64,000 nucleotides of DNA from Pseudokineococcus marinus (GTDB lineage: Bacteria; Actinomycetota; Actinomycetes; Actinomycetales; Quadrisphaeraceae), in NCBI RefSeq assembly GCF_037482405.1, contig NZ_JBBHZZ010000001.1, forward strand, positions 310,001-374,000. Direction: 5' to 3'. The position numbers were made by a program, and so were the translations under genes. The notes under the pieces are model-generated. The model had not been told where the DNA came from, did no database searches, and worked only from the letters and a program-made list of their open reading frames with translations. Position 1 is the first letter of the stretch. Each line of letters opens with the position of its first letter. Positions 1 through 8,014 of the stretch are shown here, piece after piece.

Positions 1-1305
1 ATGGTGACGTGGACGCCGGACGGGCGGACGGCGCTCGTCGCGAACGAGGGCGAGCCCTCCGCGCCGGGCGACGACGGGTCCGAGGACGCCCCGGAGCGCC
101 CCGGCTACGCCGCCGACCCCGTGGGCTCGGTGAGCGTCGTCGACGTCGTCGCCCGCGGCGGCGACCTCGACCGGCTCCGCGTGCGCACCCGCACCGCCGG
201 CTTCGAGCGCTTCGAGGCGCGCCGCGACGAGCTCGTGGCCGCAGGGCTGCGGCTCACCGGGCCCGACGCCGCGTCGCTGCGCCTGGCGCGGAACCTCGAG
301 CCGGAGTACATCACCGTGGCCGACGACGGCCGGACGGCCTGGGTGGCGCTGCAGGAGGCCAACGCCCTCGCGCGGCTCGACGTCGTCCGCGGCCGGATCA
401 CCGACGTCCTCCCCCTCGAGCGCGTCGACCACTCGCGGCCCGGGCACGGCATCGACCCCTCCGACCGGGACGGCGTCGCCGACGTCCGCCCCGTGCCGGT
501 CACCGGCCTGCAGATGCCCGACGGCATCGCCTCCTACACGGCCGCCGACGGCGAGACCTACGTCGTCACGGCGAACGAGGGCGACTCCCGCGCCTGGGGC
601 GACGAGGACACCTGGCGCGAGACCGGCGGCTTCTCCGACGAGGCCCGGGCGAAGGACCTCGGCGACGACGGCCTGCCGCCGCTGTGCGCGACCTCCCCCG
701 CCGCGGGGCGCCTCGACGACGCCGACCTCGGCCGCCTGACGATCTCCTGGCCCGACGGCCTGTCCGCCGACGGGTCGTGCGTCCAGGACCTGCACGCCTA
801 CGGCTCGCGCTCGGTGTCGGTGCTCGACGCCGACGGCCGCACGGTGTGGGACTCGGGCGACCAGCTCGAGCGCCTCGTCGCGCAGGCCCTGCCGGACTTC
901 TTCAACAGCGACCACGAGGAGGCGACCTTCGACGGCCGGAGCGACAACAAGGGCCCGGAGCCGGAGGGCGTCACGGTCGGGCGGGTGACGACGGCGTCCG
1001 GCGAGGAGCGCGTCTACGCCTTCGTCGGCCTCGAGCGGGTGGGCGGCGTGGTCGTCGGCGACGTCACCGACCCCCGCGACGTGCGCTTCGTGCAGTACCT
1101 CAACCCCCGGGACCTCTCCGTGGACACCGAGGTCGACGACGACGACCAGCCGCCCGCCGGCTGGGAGGCCGCCGGGGACCTCGGTCCCGAGGGCCTGGCC
1201 TTCGTGGCCGCCGAGGACAGCCCGCTGCCGGGCGTGCCGCTGCTCGTCGTCGGCAACGAGGTCTCGGGCACGACGACGCTCCTGCGCCTCGACGTCACGG
1301 GCTGA
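1..1305 (+). CDS. Choice-of-anchor I family secreted protein (beta-propeller), 5' truncated
   Basis: The frame is open from the first base, so the ATG at position 1 is probably an internal Met and the true N terminus with its export signal lies upstream. The 434 visible residues contain ALVANEGEPS (11-20), a FNSDHEEATFD stretch near residue 301, KGPEPEGV near 317 and YAFVGLERVGG near 339. These are typical of the YncE-like beta-propeller segment of choice-of-anchor I proteins, which are often fused to or found beside alkaline phosphatase/esterase modules in secreted proteins. No C-terminal anchor is visible and the frame stops at TGA 1303-1305. The catalytic role is unknown; assignment is by motif pattern only. 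Confidence 0.75.
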   Translation: MVTWTPDGRTALVANEGEPSAPGDDGSEDAPERPGYAADPVGSVSVVDVVARGGDLDRLRVRTRTAGFERFEARRDELVAAGLRLTGPDAASLRLARNLEPEYITVADDGRTAWVALQEANALARLDVVRGRITDVLPLERVDHSRPGHGIDPSDRDGVADVRPVPVTGLQMPDGIASYTAADGETYVVTANEGDSRAWGDEDTWRETGGFSDEARAKDLGDDGLPPLCATSPAAGRLDDADLGRLTISWPDGLSADGSCVQDLHAYGSRSVSVLDADGRTVWDSGDQLERLVAQALPDFFNSDHEEATFDGRSDNKGPEPEGVTVGRVTTASGEERVYAFVGLERVGGVVVGDVTDPRDVRFVQYLNPRDLSVDTEVDDDDQPPAGWEAAGDLGPEGLAFVAAEDSPLPGVPLLVVGNEVSGTTTLLRLDVTG

Positions 1306-1326
1306 GGCGGGCGGCGAGCACCGACG

Positions 1327-1429
1327 GCGGAGCCGTCCACGAACGACGACGGCGGAGCCGTCCACGAACGACGACGGCGGAGAGCCGTCCACGAGCCTGA
1401 CCGTGCACGGTCACGCTCGTGGACGGCTC
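1327..1429. repeat. Short tandem repeat leading into a 48-bp palindrome
   Basis: Two copies of a ~25-bp unit containing GGAGCCGTCCACGA (1327-1380) run into a near-perfect loop-less palindrome at 1382-1429. Its arms begin GAGCCGTCCACGAG, its centre is GTGCAC (1403-1408), and the 24-nt arms have one mismatch. It lies downstream of the beta-propeller gene and could act as a terminator. The same palindrome recurs at 28540-28587 with one base changed, so it is a dispersed element. Confidence 0.75.
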
Positions 1430-1569
1430 CCGGGCTGTCCGGAGGTGGAGGGCTGCTCCGAGACGGCGAGCCGCTGGGGGGCGGAGGCGGCCGGCGGCTC
1501 TGCCAGGATCGGCGCCTGTCCGTCCCGCCGCCGGCGCCCCGACCCGCCGGCCGACCGCTGGAGCCGCCC

Positions 1570-2166
1570 GTGTCCTCCGCCGCCCTCCCCGCCGGCGCCC
1601 GCCCCGGCCTCGTCCTCGCCGACCTGCTGCCCGGCGCCCGCACCCGCGACGTCGCGCTCGTCGTCGGCGGCGTGCTCGGCATGGCGCTCATGGCCCAGGT
1701 GGCCGTGCCCGTGCCCGGCTCGCCCGTGCCGATCACCGGTCAGACCCTCGGGCTCGTGCTCGTCGCGGCCGCCCTCGGCCCCGTGCGCGCCGTGTCCGTC
1801 ATGGGCGTCTACATCCTCGCCGCCCTCGTGGGCCTGCCCTTCTACTCCGAGGCGAGCGGCGGCTACGAGGCCGTCGTCGGCGCGACGGGCGGCTACGTGG
1901 TCGGCTTCGTGCCGGCGGCCTACCTCGTCGGGCTCGCGGCGCGCCACGGCGCGGACCGCCGCTTCCTGCGCGCGCTGCCGCTCTTCGTCGCCGGCCAGCT
2001 CGTCGTCTTCGCCGTCGGCGTGCCGTGGCTCGCGCTGACGACGGGGATGAGCGCGTCGGAGGCCCTCGCCGCCGGCTTCTTCCCGTTCCTCCTCGGCGGC
2101 GCCGTCAAGGCCGCCGTCGCCGGCGCCGTCCTGCCGGGCCTGTGGAGGCTCGTCGGTCGCCGCTGA
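1570..2166 (+). CDS. bioY: BioY biotin transporter substrate-binding subunit
   Basis: A 198-residue integral membrane protein with about six hydrophobic segments and the BioY signature region VAVPVPGSPVPITGQTLG (about 49-66), then GGYEAVVGATGGYVVGF and FFPFLLGGAVKAAVAG. BioY is the S component of ECF transporters that bring biotin across the cytoplasmic membrane. No bioM/bioN partner lies nearby, so it probably uses energising subunits encoded elsewhere or works alone, as known for some solitary BioY proteins. The GTG start has GGAG eight bases upstream. The last 256 bases of the gene are mirrored by an assembly fold-back starting at 2200; the gene itself is intact. Confidence 0.9.
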   Translation: MSSAALPAGARPGLVLADLLPGARTRDVALVVGGVLGMALMAQVAVPVPGSPVPITGQTLGLVLVAAALGPVRAVSVMGVYILAALVGLPFYSEASGGYEAVVGATGGYVVGFVPAAYLVGLAARHGADRRFLRALPLFVAGQLVVFAVGVPWLALTTGMSASEALAAGFFPFLLGGAVKAAVAGAVLPGLWRLVGRR

Positions 2167-2489
2167 CGCCGCTGCACGCGCGAGAGGCCGCCACCCGAGC
2201 TCGGGTGGCGGCCTCTCGCGCGTGCAGCGGCGTCAGCGGCGACCGACGAGCCTCCACAGGCCCGGCAGGACGGCGCCGGCGACGGCGGCCTTGACGGCGC
2301 CGCCGAGGAGGAACGGGAAGAAGCCGGCGGCGAGGGCCTCCGACGCGCTCATCCCCGTCGTCAGCGCGAGCCACGGCACGCCGACGGCGAAGACGACGAG
2401 CTGGCCGGCGACGAAGAGCGGCAGCGCGCGCAGGAAGCGGCGGTCCGCGCCGTGGCGCGCCGCGAGCCCGACGAGGTAGGCCGCCGGCN
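1911..2489. repeat. Perfect fold-back inverted repeat ending in N (assembly artefact)
   Basis: Bases 2200-2488 are the exact reverse complement of 1911-2199, with no spacer; the centre is CCCGAGCTCGGG (2194-2205). The copy ends at a single N (2489). The natural core is probably the bioY terminator hairpin (GAGAGGCCGCCACCCGAGC and its complement). Everything from 2200 to 2488 is best read as a contig end folded back on itself. The reading frame at 2222-2479 is a mirror of bioY antisense and is not a gene. The true sequence between bioY and 2490 is unknown. Confidence 0.85.
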
Positions 2490-2543
2490 CAGGCCGCCGG
2501 CGTCACCGCCCCGGAGCAGGCCAGCGGTGGACCCGCGGCGCGG

Positions 2544-3011
2544 TCAGCCGCGCCGTGCGTCCACCGCTGCCCCGTCGTCCATCGCCGCGTCAGCCGCGGT
2601 GCCGCCGTCCGCGGGCATCAGGTCGGCCAGGAGCGCCTCCACGCGGCGGCGGATCTCGTCGCGGATGGGCCGGACGGCCTCGATGCCCTGACCCGCCGGG
2701 TCCTCGAGGGCCCAGTCCTCGTACCGCTTGCCCGGGAAGATTGGGCACGCGTCGCCGCACCCCATGGTGATGACGGCGTCGGAGGCGCGGACGGCGTCCG
2801 TCGTGAGGACCTTCGGCCGCTCAGCCGTGATGTCGATGCCGACCTCGGCCATGGCCTCCACGGCGGTCGGGTTGATCTGGTCGGCCGGCATCGACCCGGC
2901 GGACCGGACCTCGACGGCGCCGCCGGACAGGGCGGTGGTGAAGCCCGCCGCCATCTGGCTGCGGCCGGCGTTGTGGACGCAGACGTACAGGACGCTGGGA
3001 CGCTCGCTCAT
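2544..3011 (-). CDS. arsC: Arsenate reductase, low-molecular-weight phosphatase type (mycothiol-coupled)
   Basis: A 155-residue cytoplasmic enzyme of the LMW-PTP fold. The catalytic P-loop C-x5-R is at Cys11-Arg17 (VCVHNAGRS) and a catalytic Asp is in WALEDPAG near residue 100. The VCVHNAGRSQMA form is typical of actinobacterial ArsC, which uses mycothiol and mycoredoxin to reduce arsenate to arsenite. The ATG overlaps the TGA of the upstream arsenite exporter gene (ATGA, 3008-3011), so the two are translationally coupled: ArsC makes arsenite and Acr3 exports it. The C-terminal 20 residues are low complexity. Confidence 0.92.
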   Translation of the reverse strand: MSERPSVLYVCVHNAGRSQMAAGFTTALSGGAVEVRSAGSMPADQINPTAVEAMAEVGIDITAERPKVLTTDAVRASDAVITMGCGDACPIFPGKRYEDWALEDPAGQGIEAVRPIRDEIRRRVEALLADLMPADGGTAADAAMDDGAAVDARRG

Positions 3012-4147
3012 CGGGTCTCCTCGACTCGGGGTCGGCTGGTGGCTCGGGCGGGGGCGGTCGGGTCACCGGGGAAGAAGCGGCGCCCGGCCCAGAGGGCCAC
3101 GTAGACGAGCGCCACGAGCACGGGCACCTCGATGAGCGGGCCGACGACGCCCGCGAGGGCCTGCCCCGAGGCGACGCCGAAGGTGCCGATCGCCACCGCG
3201 ATCGCCAGCTCGAAGTTGTTGCCGCTGGCCGTGAAGGCGAGCGTCGAGGTCTTCGCGTAGCCGAGCCGCAGGCGCATGCCGAGGAGGAAGGAGCCCGCGA
3301 ACATGAGGACGAAGTAGGCGAGCAGCGGCAGCGCGATGCGCGCGACGTCGAGCGGCGCGGAGGTGATGGCGTCGCCCTGCAGCGCGAAGAGCATGACGAT
3401 CGTGAAGAGCAGGCCGTAGAGGGCCACCGGGCCGATCCGCGGCAGGAAGCGCCCCTCGTACCACTCGCGCCCGCGGGCCCGCTCCCCCACCGTCCGGGTG
3501 AGGAAGCCGGCGACCAGGGGCACGCCGAGGAAGACGAGCACCGAGACGAGGATCGCCCCGACGGAGAACTCCGCGGACGCCGTCTCCAGGCCCAGCCAGC
3601 CGGGCAGGACCTCGAGGTAGAACCACCCCAGGCCGGCGAAGGCGAGCACCTGGAACACCGAGTTGATCGCCACGAGCACCGCGGCGGCCTCCCGGTCCCC
3701 GCAGGACAGGTCGTTCCAGATGAGCACCATGGCGATGCAGCGGGCCAGCCCGACGATGACCAGGCCGGTCCTGAACTCCGGGGAGTCCGGGAGCATCAGC
3801 CACGCGAGGGCGAACATCAGCGCCGGGCCGACGACCCAGTTGAGGACCAGCGACGCCACGAGCAGGCGGCGGTCGCCGGTGACGCGGGCCGTCTCGGAGT
3901 ACCGGACCTTCGCCAGCACCGGGTACATCATCAGCAGCAGGCCGACCGCGATGGGCAGGCTGACGTCGCCCACGGTGACGGCCCCGAGGGCGTCGTCGAG
4001 GCCCGGCACCAGGCGGCCCAGGAGCAGCCCGACGGCCATCGCCAGCACGATCCACACGGGCAGGAAGCGGTCGAGCACCGACAGCCGCGCGAGGACGGGC
4101 GCGTCCGGCGGCGCGGGTCGGGCGGTCTCGGCGACGGCGTCGCTCAC
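3008..4147 (-). CDS. acr3: Acr3-family arsenite efflux permease
   Basis: A 379-residue membrane protein with about ten transmembrane segments. The conserved Acr3 Cys lies in GLARCIAMVLIWNDLSCGD and the family motif FTASGNNFELAIAVAIGTF is near the C terminus. It exports arsenite through the cytoplasmic membrane using the proton motive force. The GTG at 4147 is chosen because AGGAGG lies five bases upstream; an ATG at 4213 in the same frame would overlap the operator region and has no ribosome site. First gene of the acr3-arsC operon, divergent from arsR. Confidence 0.93.
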   Translation of the reverse strand: MSDAVAETARPAPPDAPVLARLSVLDRFLPVWIVLAMAVGLLLGRLVPGLDDALGAVTVGDVSLPIAVGLLLMMYPVLAKVRYSETARVTGDRRLLVASLVLNWVVGPALMFALAWLMLPDSPEFRTGLVIVGLARCIAMVLIWNDLSCGDREAAAVLVAINSVFQVLAFAGLGWFYLEVLPGWLGLETASAEFSVGAILVSVLVFLGVPLVAGFLTRTVGERARGREWYEGRFLPRIGPVALYGLLFTIVMLFALQGDAITSAPLDVARIALPLLAYFVLMFAGSFLLGMRLRLGYAKTSTLAFTASGNNFELAIAVAIGTFGVASGQALAGVVGPLIEVPVLVALVYVALWAGRRFFPGDPTAPARATSRPRVEETR

Positions 4148-4183
4148 GGGCTCCTCCTGGCGTGCGGGACGGTCGACCGGTGG

Positions 4184-4257
4184 ATCGACTGCCGTCGATG
4201 CTGCCCGCCACATCGACGCCCGTCAACATCGACGTCGGTCGATCTCCGGGGTAGCCT
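4184..4257. promoter_or_regulatory. Divergent ars promoter with three ArsR-type operators
   Basis: Two perfect inverted repeats with identical geometry, ATCGAC-N4-GTCGAT, lie at 4184-4199 and 4228-4243, and a degenerate third copy (ATCGAC-N4-GTCAAC) at 4212-4227 abuts the second. They fill the gap between acr3 and arsR, so one repressor would control both directions. The arsR promoter -10 is TAGCCT (4252-4257), six bases before the ATG, predicting a leaderless message. Binding by the adjacent ArsR is inference from position and symmetry. Confidence 0.75.
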
Positions 4258-4263
4258 CCGGCG

Positions 4264-4623
4264 ATGAGCCCGAGCGCCGCCCTCCCCGCCCGCGACGTCG
4301 CGGCCTGCTGCGCCACCCCCGTGACCAGCGCGCCCCTCGGCGCCGACGACGCCCTCGAGCTCGCGCGCGTGCTCAAGGCCCTCGCCGACCCCGCGCGGCT
4401 CCGGCTGCTCTCGCTCATCGCCGCCGCGGACGGCGAGGAGGCCTGCGTCTGCGACCTCACGGCACCCGTGGGGCTGAGCCAGCCGACCGTGAGCCACCAC
4501 CTCAAGACGCTGGTCGACACGGGACTGCTCACCCGCGACCGACGCGGCTCCTGGGCCTTCTACGCGCTCGTGCCGGGCGCGCTCGACGCCGTGGCCGGCG
4601 CGCTGCAGCGTCCCGGTCGCTGA
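4264..4623 (+). CDS. arsR: ArsR-family arsenite-responsive repressor
   Basis: A 119-residue winged-helix protein. The metalloid-binding motif ACVCDL (residues about 61-66) precedes the recognition helix region GLSQPTVSHHLKTL. Arsenite binding to the paired Cys of CVCDL releases ArsR family repressors from DNA. A further Cys pair at residues 14-15 could contribute to sensing. It is divergent from acr3-arsC and should repress both units through the operators between them. The ATG follows a TAGCCT -10 by six bases, so translation is probably leaderless. Confidence 0.92.
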   Translation: MSPSAALPARDVAACCATPVTSAPLGADDALELARVLKALADPARLRLLSLIAAADGEEACVCDLTAPVGLSQPTVSHHLKTLVDTGLLTRDRRGSWAFYALVPGALDAVAGALQRPGR

Positions 4624-4626
4624 CGC

Positions 4627-4668
4627 GGGCGCCGCTGAGGCCGCCCGTCGACGGCGGGCGCGGCGCCC
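4627..4668 (+). terminator. Hairpin after arsR
   Basis: Outer arms GGGCGCCGC (4627-4635) and GCGGCGCCC (4660-4668) pair perfectly around an inner CCGCC/GGCGG stem. It starts a few bases after the arsR stop. There is no T tract, as is usual in this GC range. Confidence 0.6.
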
Positions 4669-4862
4669 CCGTCGTGGCCCCGGCACCTGCCTCGCAGGAC
4701 GGTCGGATGCCCCGGGTCACGTGTTCACCAGGTCGTCGCCCGCCGCCCGCCCGACGTCCACCGCGCGAGGACGACGCTGCCGTCGCATCCGCCCCGCCGC
4801 CGCGCGCCCCCCCTGGTCCTGCGACGCCGACGGCCGGGCACCCAGCGCACAGCGGAGGACCC

Positions 4863-6689
4863 ATGTCCGGATCGCACCACGGCGCCCACGGCCACACGCA
4901 CGGCGACCACGCCCACGACCACCCGCACGAGCACGGCCACGCGCACGGACACCCCCACACCCACGAGGCGACGCCGGTCGAGGGCGGCGTCCTCGGCGAG
5001 GCCGTCGACCTCACCGTCCCCGACGCCGAGCTGAGCCCGGCGGCGCTGAGCCGCCGCGGCGTCCTGCGGGGCGCCGGCCTCCTCGGGGCGGGCCTGTCCG
5101 CCGCCGGAGCCGTCGGCGCGGCGAGCCCGGCCGCCGCCGTCGGCCGCGCCGGCGGCGACCGTCGCGGCGCGGAGTACCGCTGGCTCGCCGGCGACCACCA
5201 CATCCACACGCAGTACAGCCCCGACGCGATGTACCGGGTCGGCGACCAGGTGCGGGCGGCGCACCAGTACGGCCTGGACTGGATGGTCATCACCGACCAC
5301 GGCGGCGAGACGCACGCCCGCATCGGCGTCGAGAAGACGAACCCCGACATCCGGGCGGCCCGGCGGTCCAACCCCGACGTCCTCGTCTTCCAAGGCCTGG
5401 AGTGGAACATCCCCTCGGCCGAGCACGGCACCGTCTTCGTCGCGCCGGGGCCGAACGAGGTCTCCGTCCTCCAGCAGTTCGAGCAGGGCTACGACGGCAG
5501 CGTCCGCGGCGCGAGCAGCAGCTCGCCGGCCAACGAGGCGCTCGCCGTCGCCGGTCTCACCTTCCTCGCCCAGCAGGTGCGCGACGGGCGGACGCCGGAC
5601 GCCCTCATGCTCGCCAACCACCCGGCGCGCAACGGCGTCGACTCCCCCCACGAGATCCGCGGCTGGCGCGACGCCCCGGGCCGCATCGCCATCGGCATGG
5701 AGGGCGCCCCCGGCCACCAGGCCGCCGGCATCCCCGTCGACGCGCTCGGCCCCGGCTCGGCGCGCGGCTACTACGGCAACTCCCCCAGCGCCAACAGCTT
5801 CGCGGGGTACCCGCTGGAGAGCTACCGCACGTGGGGCGGCTTCGACTGGATGACGTCGACCGTCGGCGGGCTGTGGGACAGCCTCCTCGCCGAGGGCCTG
5901 CCCTGGTGGGTCACGGCCAACTCCGACAGCCACTCCGTCTACGGCGACTGGTCGGTCAACCCGACCGGCAACGACCGCACGGCGACGGGGCCCGACGGGC
6001 GCGTCTTCGAGGTCGACGGCCTCTACAGCGACCCGGTCTACGGCGGGGGCGTCCAGACGGGCCGCGGCGACTTCTGGCCCGGCTTCTACAGCCGCACCCA
6101 CGTCGGCGTCCCCCGCGCCGGGTACCGCCAGGTGATGGCGGCCATGCGCGACGGCCGGGTGTGGGTCGACCACGGCGGGCTCGTCGACGCCGTCGACGTG
6201 CGCGTGCGCGCCGTGACGGCGACGTCGCGGGAGTCGACGCTCGGCGGCTCGCTGCGCGTGCGGCAGGGCGACGACGTCGAGGTGACGATCACCGTGGCCC
6301 TCGCCTCCGGGCCCAACTGGGCGACCTTCCGCCCGGAGCTCGCGCGGGTCGACCTCGTCCTCGGCCAGGTGACCGGCGCGGTGGCCGACCGCGACGTCTT
6401 CACGACGCCGAGCACGCGCGTCGTCCAGTCCTTCGACACCACCGGCGTGCGGGCCCAGGGCGGCACGGCCTCCTTCACCTACACGGTGCGCGACGTCGGC
6501 GGCCCCTTCTACGTCCGCTTCCGCGGCACCGACGGCAAGCGCTCGCAGGTCGGGATCTACGGCGCGGCCGTGGACCCGCAGGGCCCCGCGCTCGACGTCG
6601 AGGGCGACGCGGACCCGTGGGAGGACCTGTGGTTCTACACGAACCCGGTCTTCGTCGTGCCCGAGGGCCGGCCGCGCGGGCGCCGGTGA
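4863..6689 (+). CDS. Tat-exported PHP-domain phosphoesterase with His-rich N terminus
   Basis: 608 residues. The first 38 carry 15 His (positions 5-34, HGH/HDH repeats); a twin-arginine signal follows (SRRGVLRGAGLLGAG from residue 63), then a PHP metal-dependent phosphoesterase domain. Metal-ligand motifs visible are GDHHIHTQYSPD (near 112), MVITDHGG, GLEWN, ANHPAR and NSDSHSVYGDW. The last ~150 residues look like a beta-rich accessory domain. PHP enzymes bind two or three Zn, Mn or Fe ions; the His tract could load metal before folded export, which is inference. The ATG has GGAGG six bases upstream and no later in-frame start was seen before the RR motif. Substrate unknown. Confidence 0.85.
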   Translation: MSGSHHGAHGHTHGDHAHDHPHEHGHAHGHPHTHEATPVEGGVLGEAVDLTVPDAELSPAALSRRGVLRGAGLLGAGLSAAGAVGAASPAAAVGRAGGDRRGAEYRWLAGDHHIHTQYSPDAMYRVGDQVRAAHQYGLDWMVITDHGGETHARIGVEKTNPDIRAARRSNPDVLVFQGLEWNIPSAEHGTVFVAPGPNEVSVLQQFEQGYDGSVRGASSSSPANEALAVAGLTFLAQQVRDGRTPDALMLANHPARNGVDSPHEIRGWRDAPGRIAIGMEGAPGHQAAGIPVDALGPGSARGYYGNSPSANSFAGYPLESYRTWGGFDWMTSTVGGLWDSLLAEGLPWWVTANSDSHSVYGDWSVNPTGNDRTATGPDGRVFEVDGLYSDPVYGGGVQTGRGDFWPGFYSRTHVGVPRAGYRQVMAAMRDGRVWVDHGGLVDAVDVRVRAVTATSRESTLGGSLRVRQGDDVEVTITVALASGPNWATFRPELARVDLVLGQVTGAVADRDVFTTPSTRVVQSFDTTGVRAQGGTASFTYTVRDVGGPFYVRFRGTDGKRSQVGIYGAAVDPQGPALDVEGDADPWEDLWFYTNPVFVVPEGRPRGRR

Positions 6690-7318
6690 CGACGACGCCG
6701 ACGGACGAGCGCCCGGCTCCCCCTGCACCTCGGGGGGAGCCGGGCGCTCCGCCGTCGACCGGCGCCGCCGGCGGTGGCCCGGCGCGCCACGTCCTCGGCC
6801 TGCTGACCCCGCACCTGCGGCGTCCGGCCGAGGTGGACCACGCGGCCGCCTCCGTCGCGGCGGTGGCGGGGCTGCCGTCGGGGAGCCTCGTGGGCAGCTC
6901 GCTCGTGCTGGCCTCGTCGGGCTCGCCCCAGCACCTGGGTCTCGTCGTCCTGGCGCCCGAGCCGCTGCCCGCGGAGGTCGCCACCGCCGTCGCTGCGGCC
7001 GCCGGCGCCGAGGCAGGGGGCGCGTGGGTGGCGGCCAGGGCGGCGGCGGGGACGGTCGACCGCGTCGCCGTCTTCCCCGGGCGCGAGGACCTCGTCGGGG
7101 TGCTCGCGGCGCGCGACCTCCTGGCCCTGAGCGCGGTGGAGGCGCTCGTCGGGCTCGGCGGCCTCGCCGTCCCGCCGGACGCCGTCGTCGACACCCGCGG
7201 CCACGTCCGCCCCCGGCTGGCGGACGGCCGGCTGGTCCTCGACGTGCAGCCGTCCCGCGGCGGCCGGTGGGTGCCGTTCGAGCCGCCCGTCCAGCACGCC
7301 TGCTGCAGCGCGCACTGA
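6686..7318 (+). CDS. Uncharacterised protein coupled to the PHP gene
   Basis: 210 residues if read from GTG 6686, which overlaps the PHP stop codon (GTGA). Codon third positions are almost all G or C throughout, so it is a real gene. It begins with a Pro-rich linker (residues 5-25), then an Ala/Val-rich alpha/beta region with LVVLAPEPLP and VAVFPGREDLVGVLAARDLLAL. It ends HACCSAH, with two adjacent Cys and two His that could bind metal. No family was recognised. A strong hairpin (6707-6749) lies within its first codons, so the real start may be further in, for example GTG near 6833. Confidence 0.6.
   Translation: MTTTPTDERPAPPAPRGEPGAPPSTGAAGGGPARHVLGLLTPHLRRPAEVDHAAASVAAVAGLPSGSLVGSSLVLASSGSPQHLGLVVLAPEPLPAEVATAVAAAAGAEAGGAWVAARAAAGTVDRVAVFPGREDLVGVLAARDLLALSAVEALVGLGGLAVPPDAVVDTRGHVRPRLADGRLVLDVQPSRGGRWVPFEPPVQHACCSAH
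6707..6749 (+). terminator. Perfect 17-bp hairpin just after the PHP stop
   Basis: Arms 6707-6723 (GAGCGCCCGGCTCCCCC) and 6733-6749 are perfectly complementary, with a nine-base loop. It begins 17 bases after the PHP stop and lies inside the 5' end of the following frame. It could be a terminator or an attenuator reducing expression of the second gene. Confidence 0.65.
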
Positions 7319-7330
7319 CGAGCACGACCG

Positions 7331-7510
7331 CGAGAGCTGTGGGGGGGGGGGGGGGGGGGGAAAGGAAANNNNNNNNNNNNNNNNNNNNNNNNNNNNNNNN
7401 NNNNNNNNNNNNNNNNNNNNNNNNNNNNNNNNNNNNNNNNNNNNNNNNNNNNNNNNNNNNNNNNNNNNNNNNNNNNNNNNNNNNNNNNNNNNNNNNNNNC
7501 ACAGCCCTCC
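7331..7510. other. Assembly gap with poly-G edge
   Basis: A run of 20 G (7341-7360) and AAAGGAAA lead into 131 N (7369-7499). Poly-G at a contig edge is typical of dark cycles in two-colour sequencing. The flanks CGAGAGCTGTG (7331-7341) and CACAGCCCTC (7500-7509) are near-complements, so the missing piece is probably the heart of a hairpin. Confidence 0.85.
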
Positions 7511-7562
7511 CCCGGGACGAACCCTGGTCCGCTGTCGGTGGCCGGCCCTACGGTCACCCGGC

Positions 7563-7961
7563 ATGACGCCCTCGCGCCACGTCAGCGTCGGGATCGCCGC
7601 CCTCGCCGAGCGGGTCTACGCCTACGCCGTCGACCCGGCGCACCTCCCCGCGTGGGCGGCGGGCCTGGCCAGCAGCACCGTCGAGCGGGTGGACGGCGCC
7701 TGGGTCGCCGAGTCACCCATGGGACGCGTGCGCATCGCCTTCGCCCCGCCCAACGAGCTCGGGGTGCTCGACCACGTCGTCACGCTCCCCGGCGGCGAGG
7801 AGGTGCTCAACCCGATGCGCGTGCTCCCCGACGGCGACGGCTGCGAGGTCGTCTTCACCGTCCGGCACCGCGCCGGCAAGAGCGAGGAGGAGTTCGAGAG
7901 CGACTGCCGGGCCGTCCTCACGGACCTCGAGAGGCTGCGGCACCTCCTCGAGGAGGGCTGA
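7563..7961 (+). CDS. SRPBCC-fold ligand-binding protein
   Basis: 132 residues fitting the START/SRPBCC (Bet v 1-like) fold: an N-terminal strand and helix (ALAERVYAYAVDPAHLPAWA), a beta sheet with FAPPNELGVLDHVV, and a long C-terminal helix rich in Glu and Leu. Such proteins bind hydrophobic ligands or act as polyketide cyclase-like or AHSA1-like factors. The ligand cannot be deduced. TACGGT (7549-7554) lies eight bases before the ATG, consistent with a leaderless promoter. Confidence 0.75.
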   Translation: MTPSRHVSVGIAALAERVYAYAVDPAHLPAWAAGLASSTVERVDGAWVAESPMGRVRIAFAPPNELGVLDHVVTLPGGEEVLNPMRVLPDGDGCEVVFTVRHRAGKSEEEFESDCRAVLTDLERLRHLLEEG

Positions 7962-8014
7962 GCCAGCCGCGCCCTCCGCCGATGAGACCGGGCACCGACG
8001 GCGGTCTCTCCGGC

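Noticed and set aside
2222..2479. Apparent second partial bioY region
   Set aside because: It is the exact mirror of 1920-2177 and belongs to the fold-back artefact.
4725..7502. A 925-codon open frame on the minus strand
   Set aside because: It is antisense to the PHP gene and its neighbour, passes through the N gap, and is open only because GC-rich third positions remove stop codons. The plus-strand frames have motifs, ribosome sites and correct codon bias.
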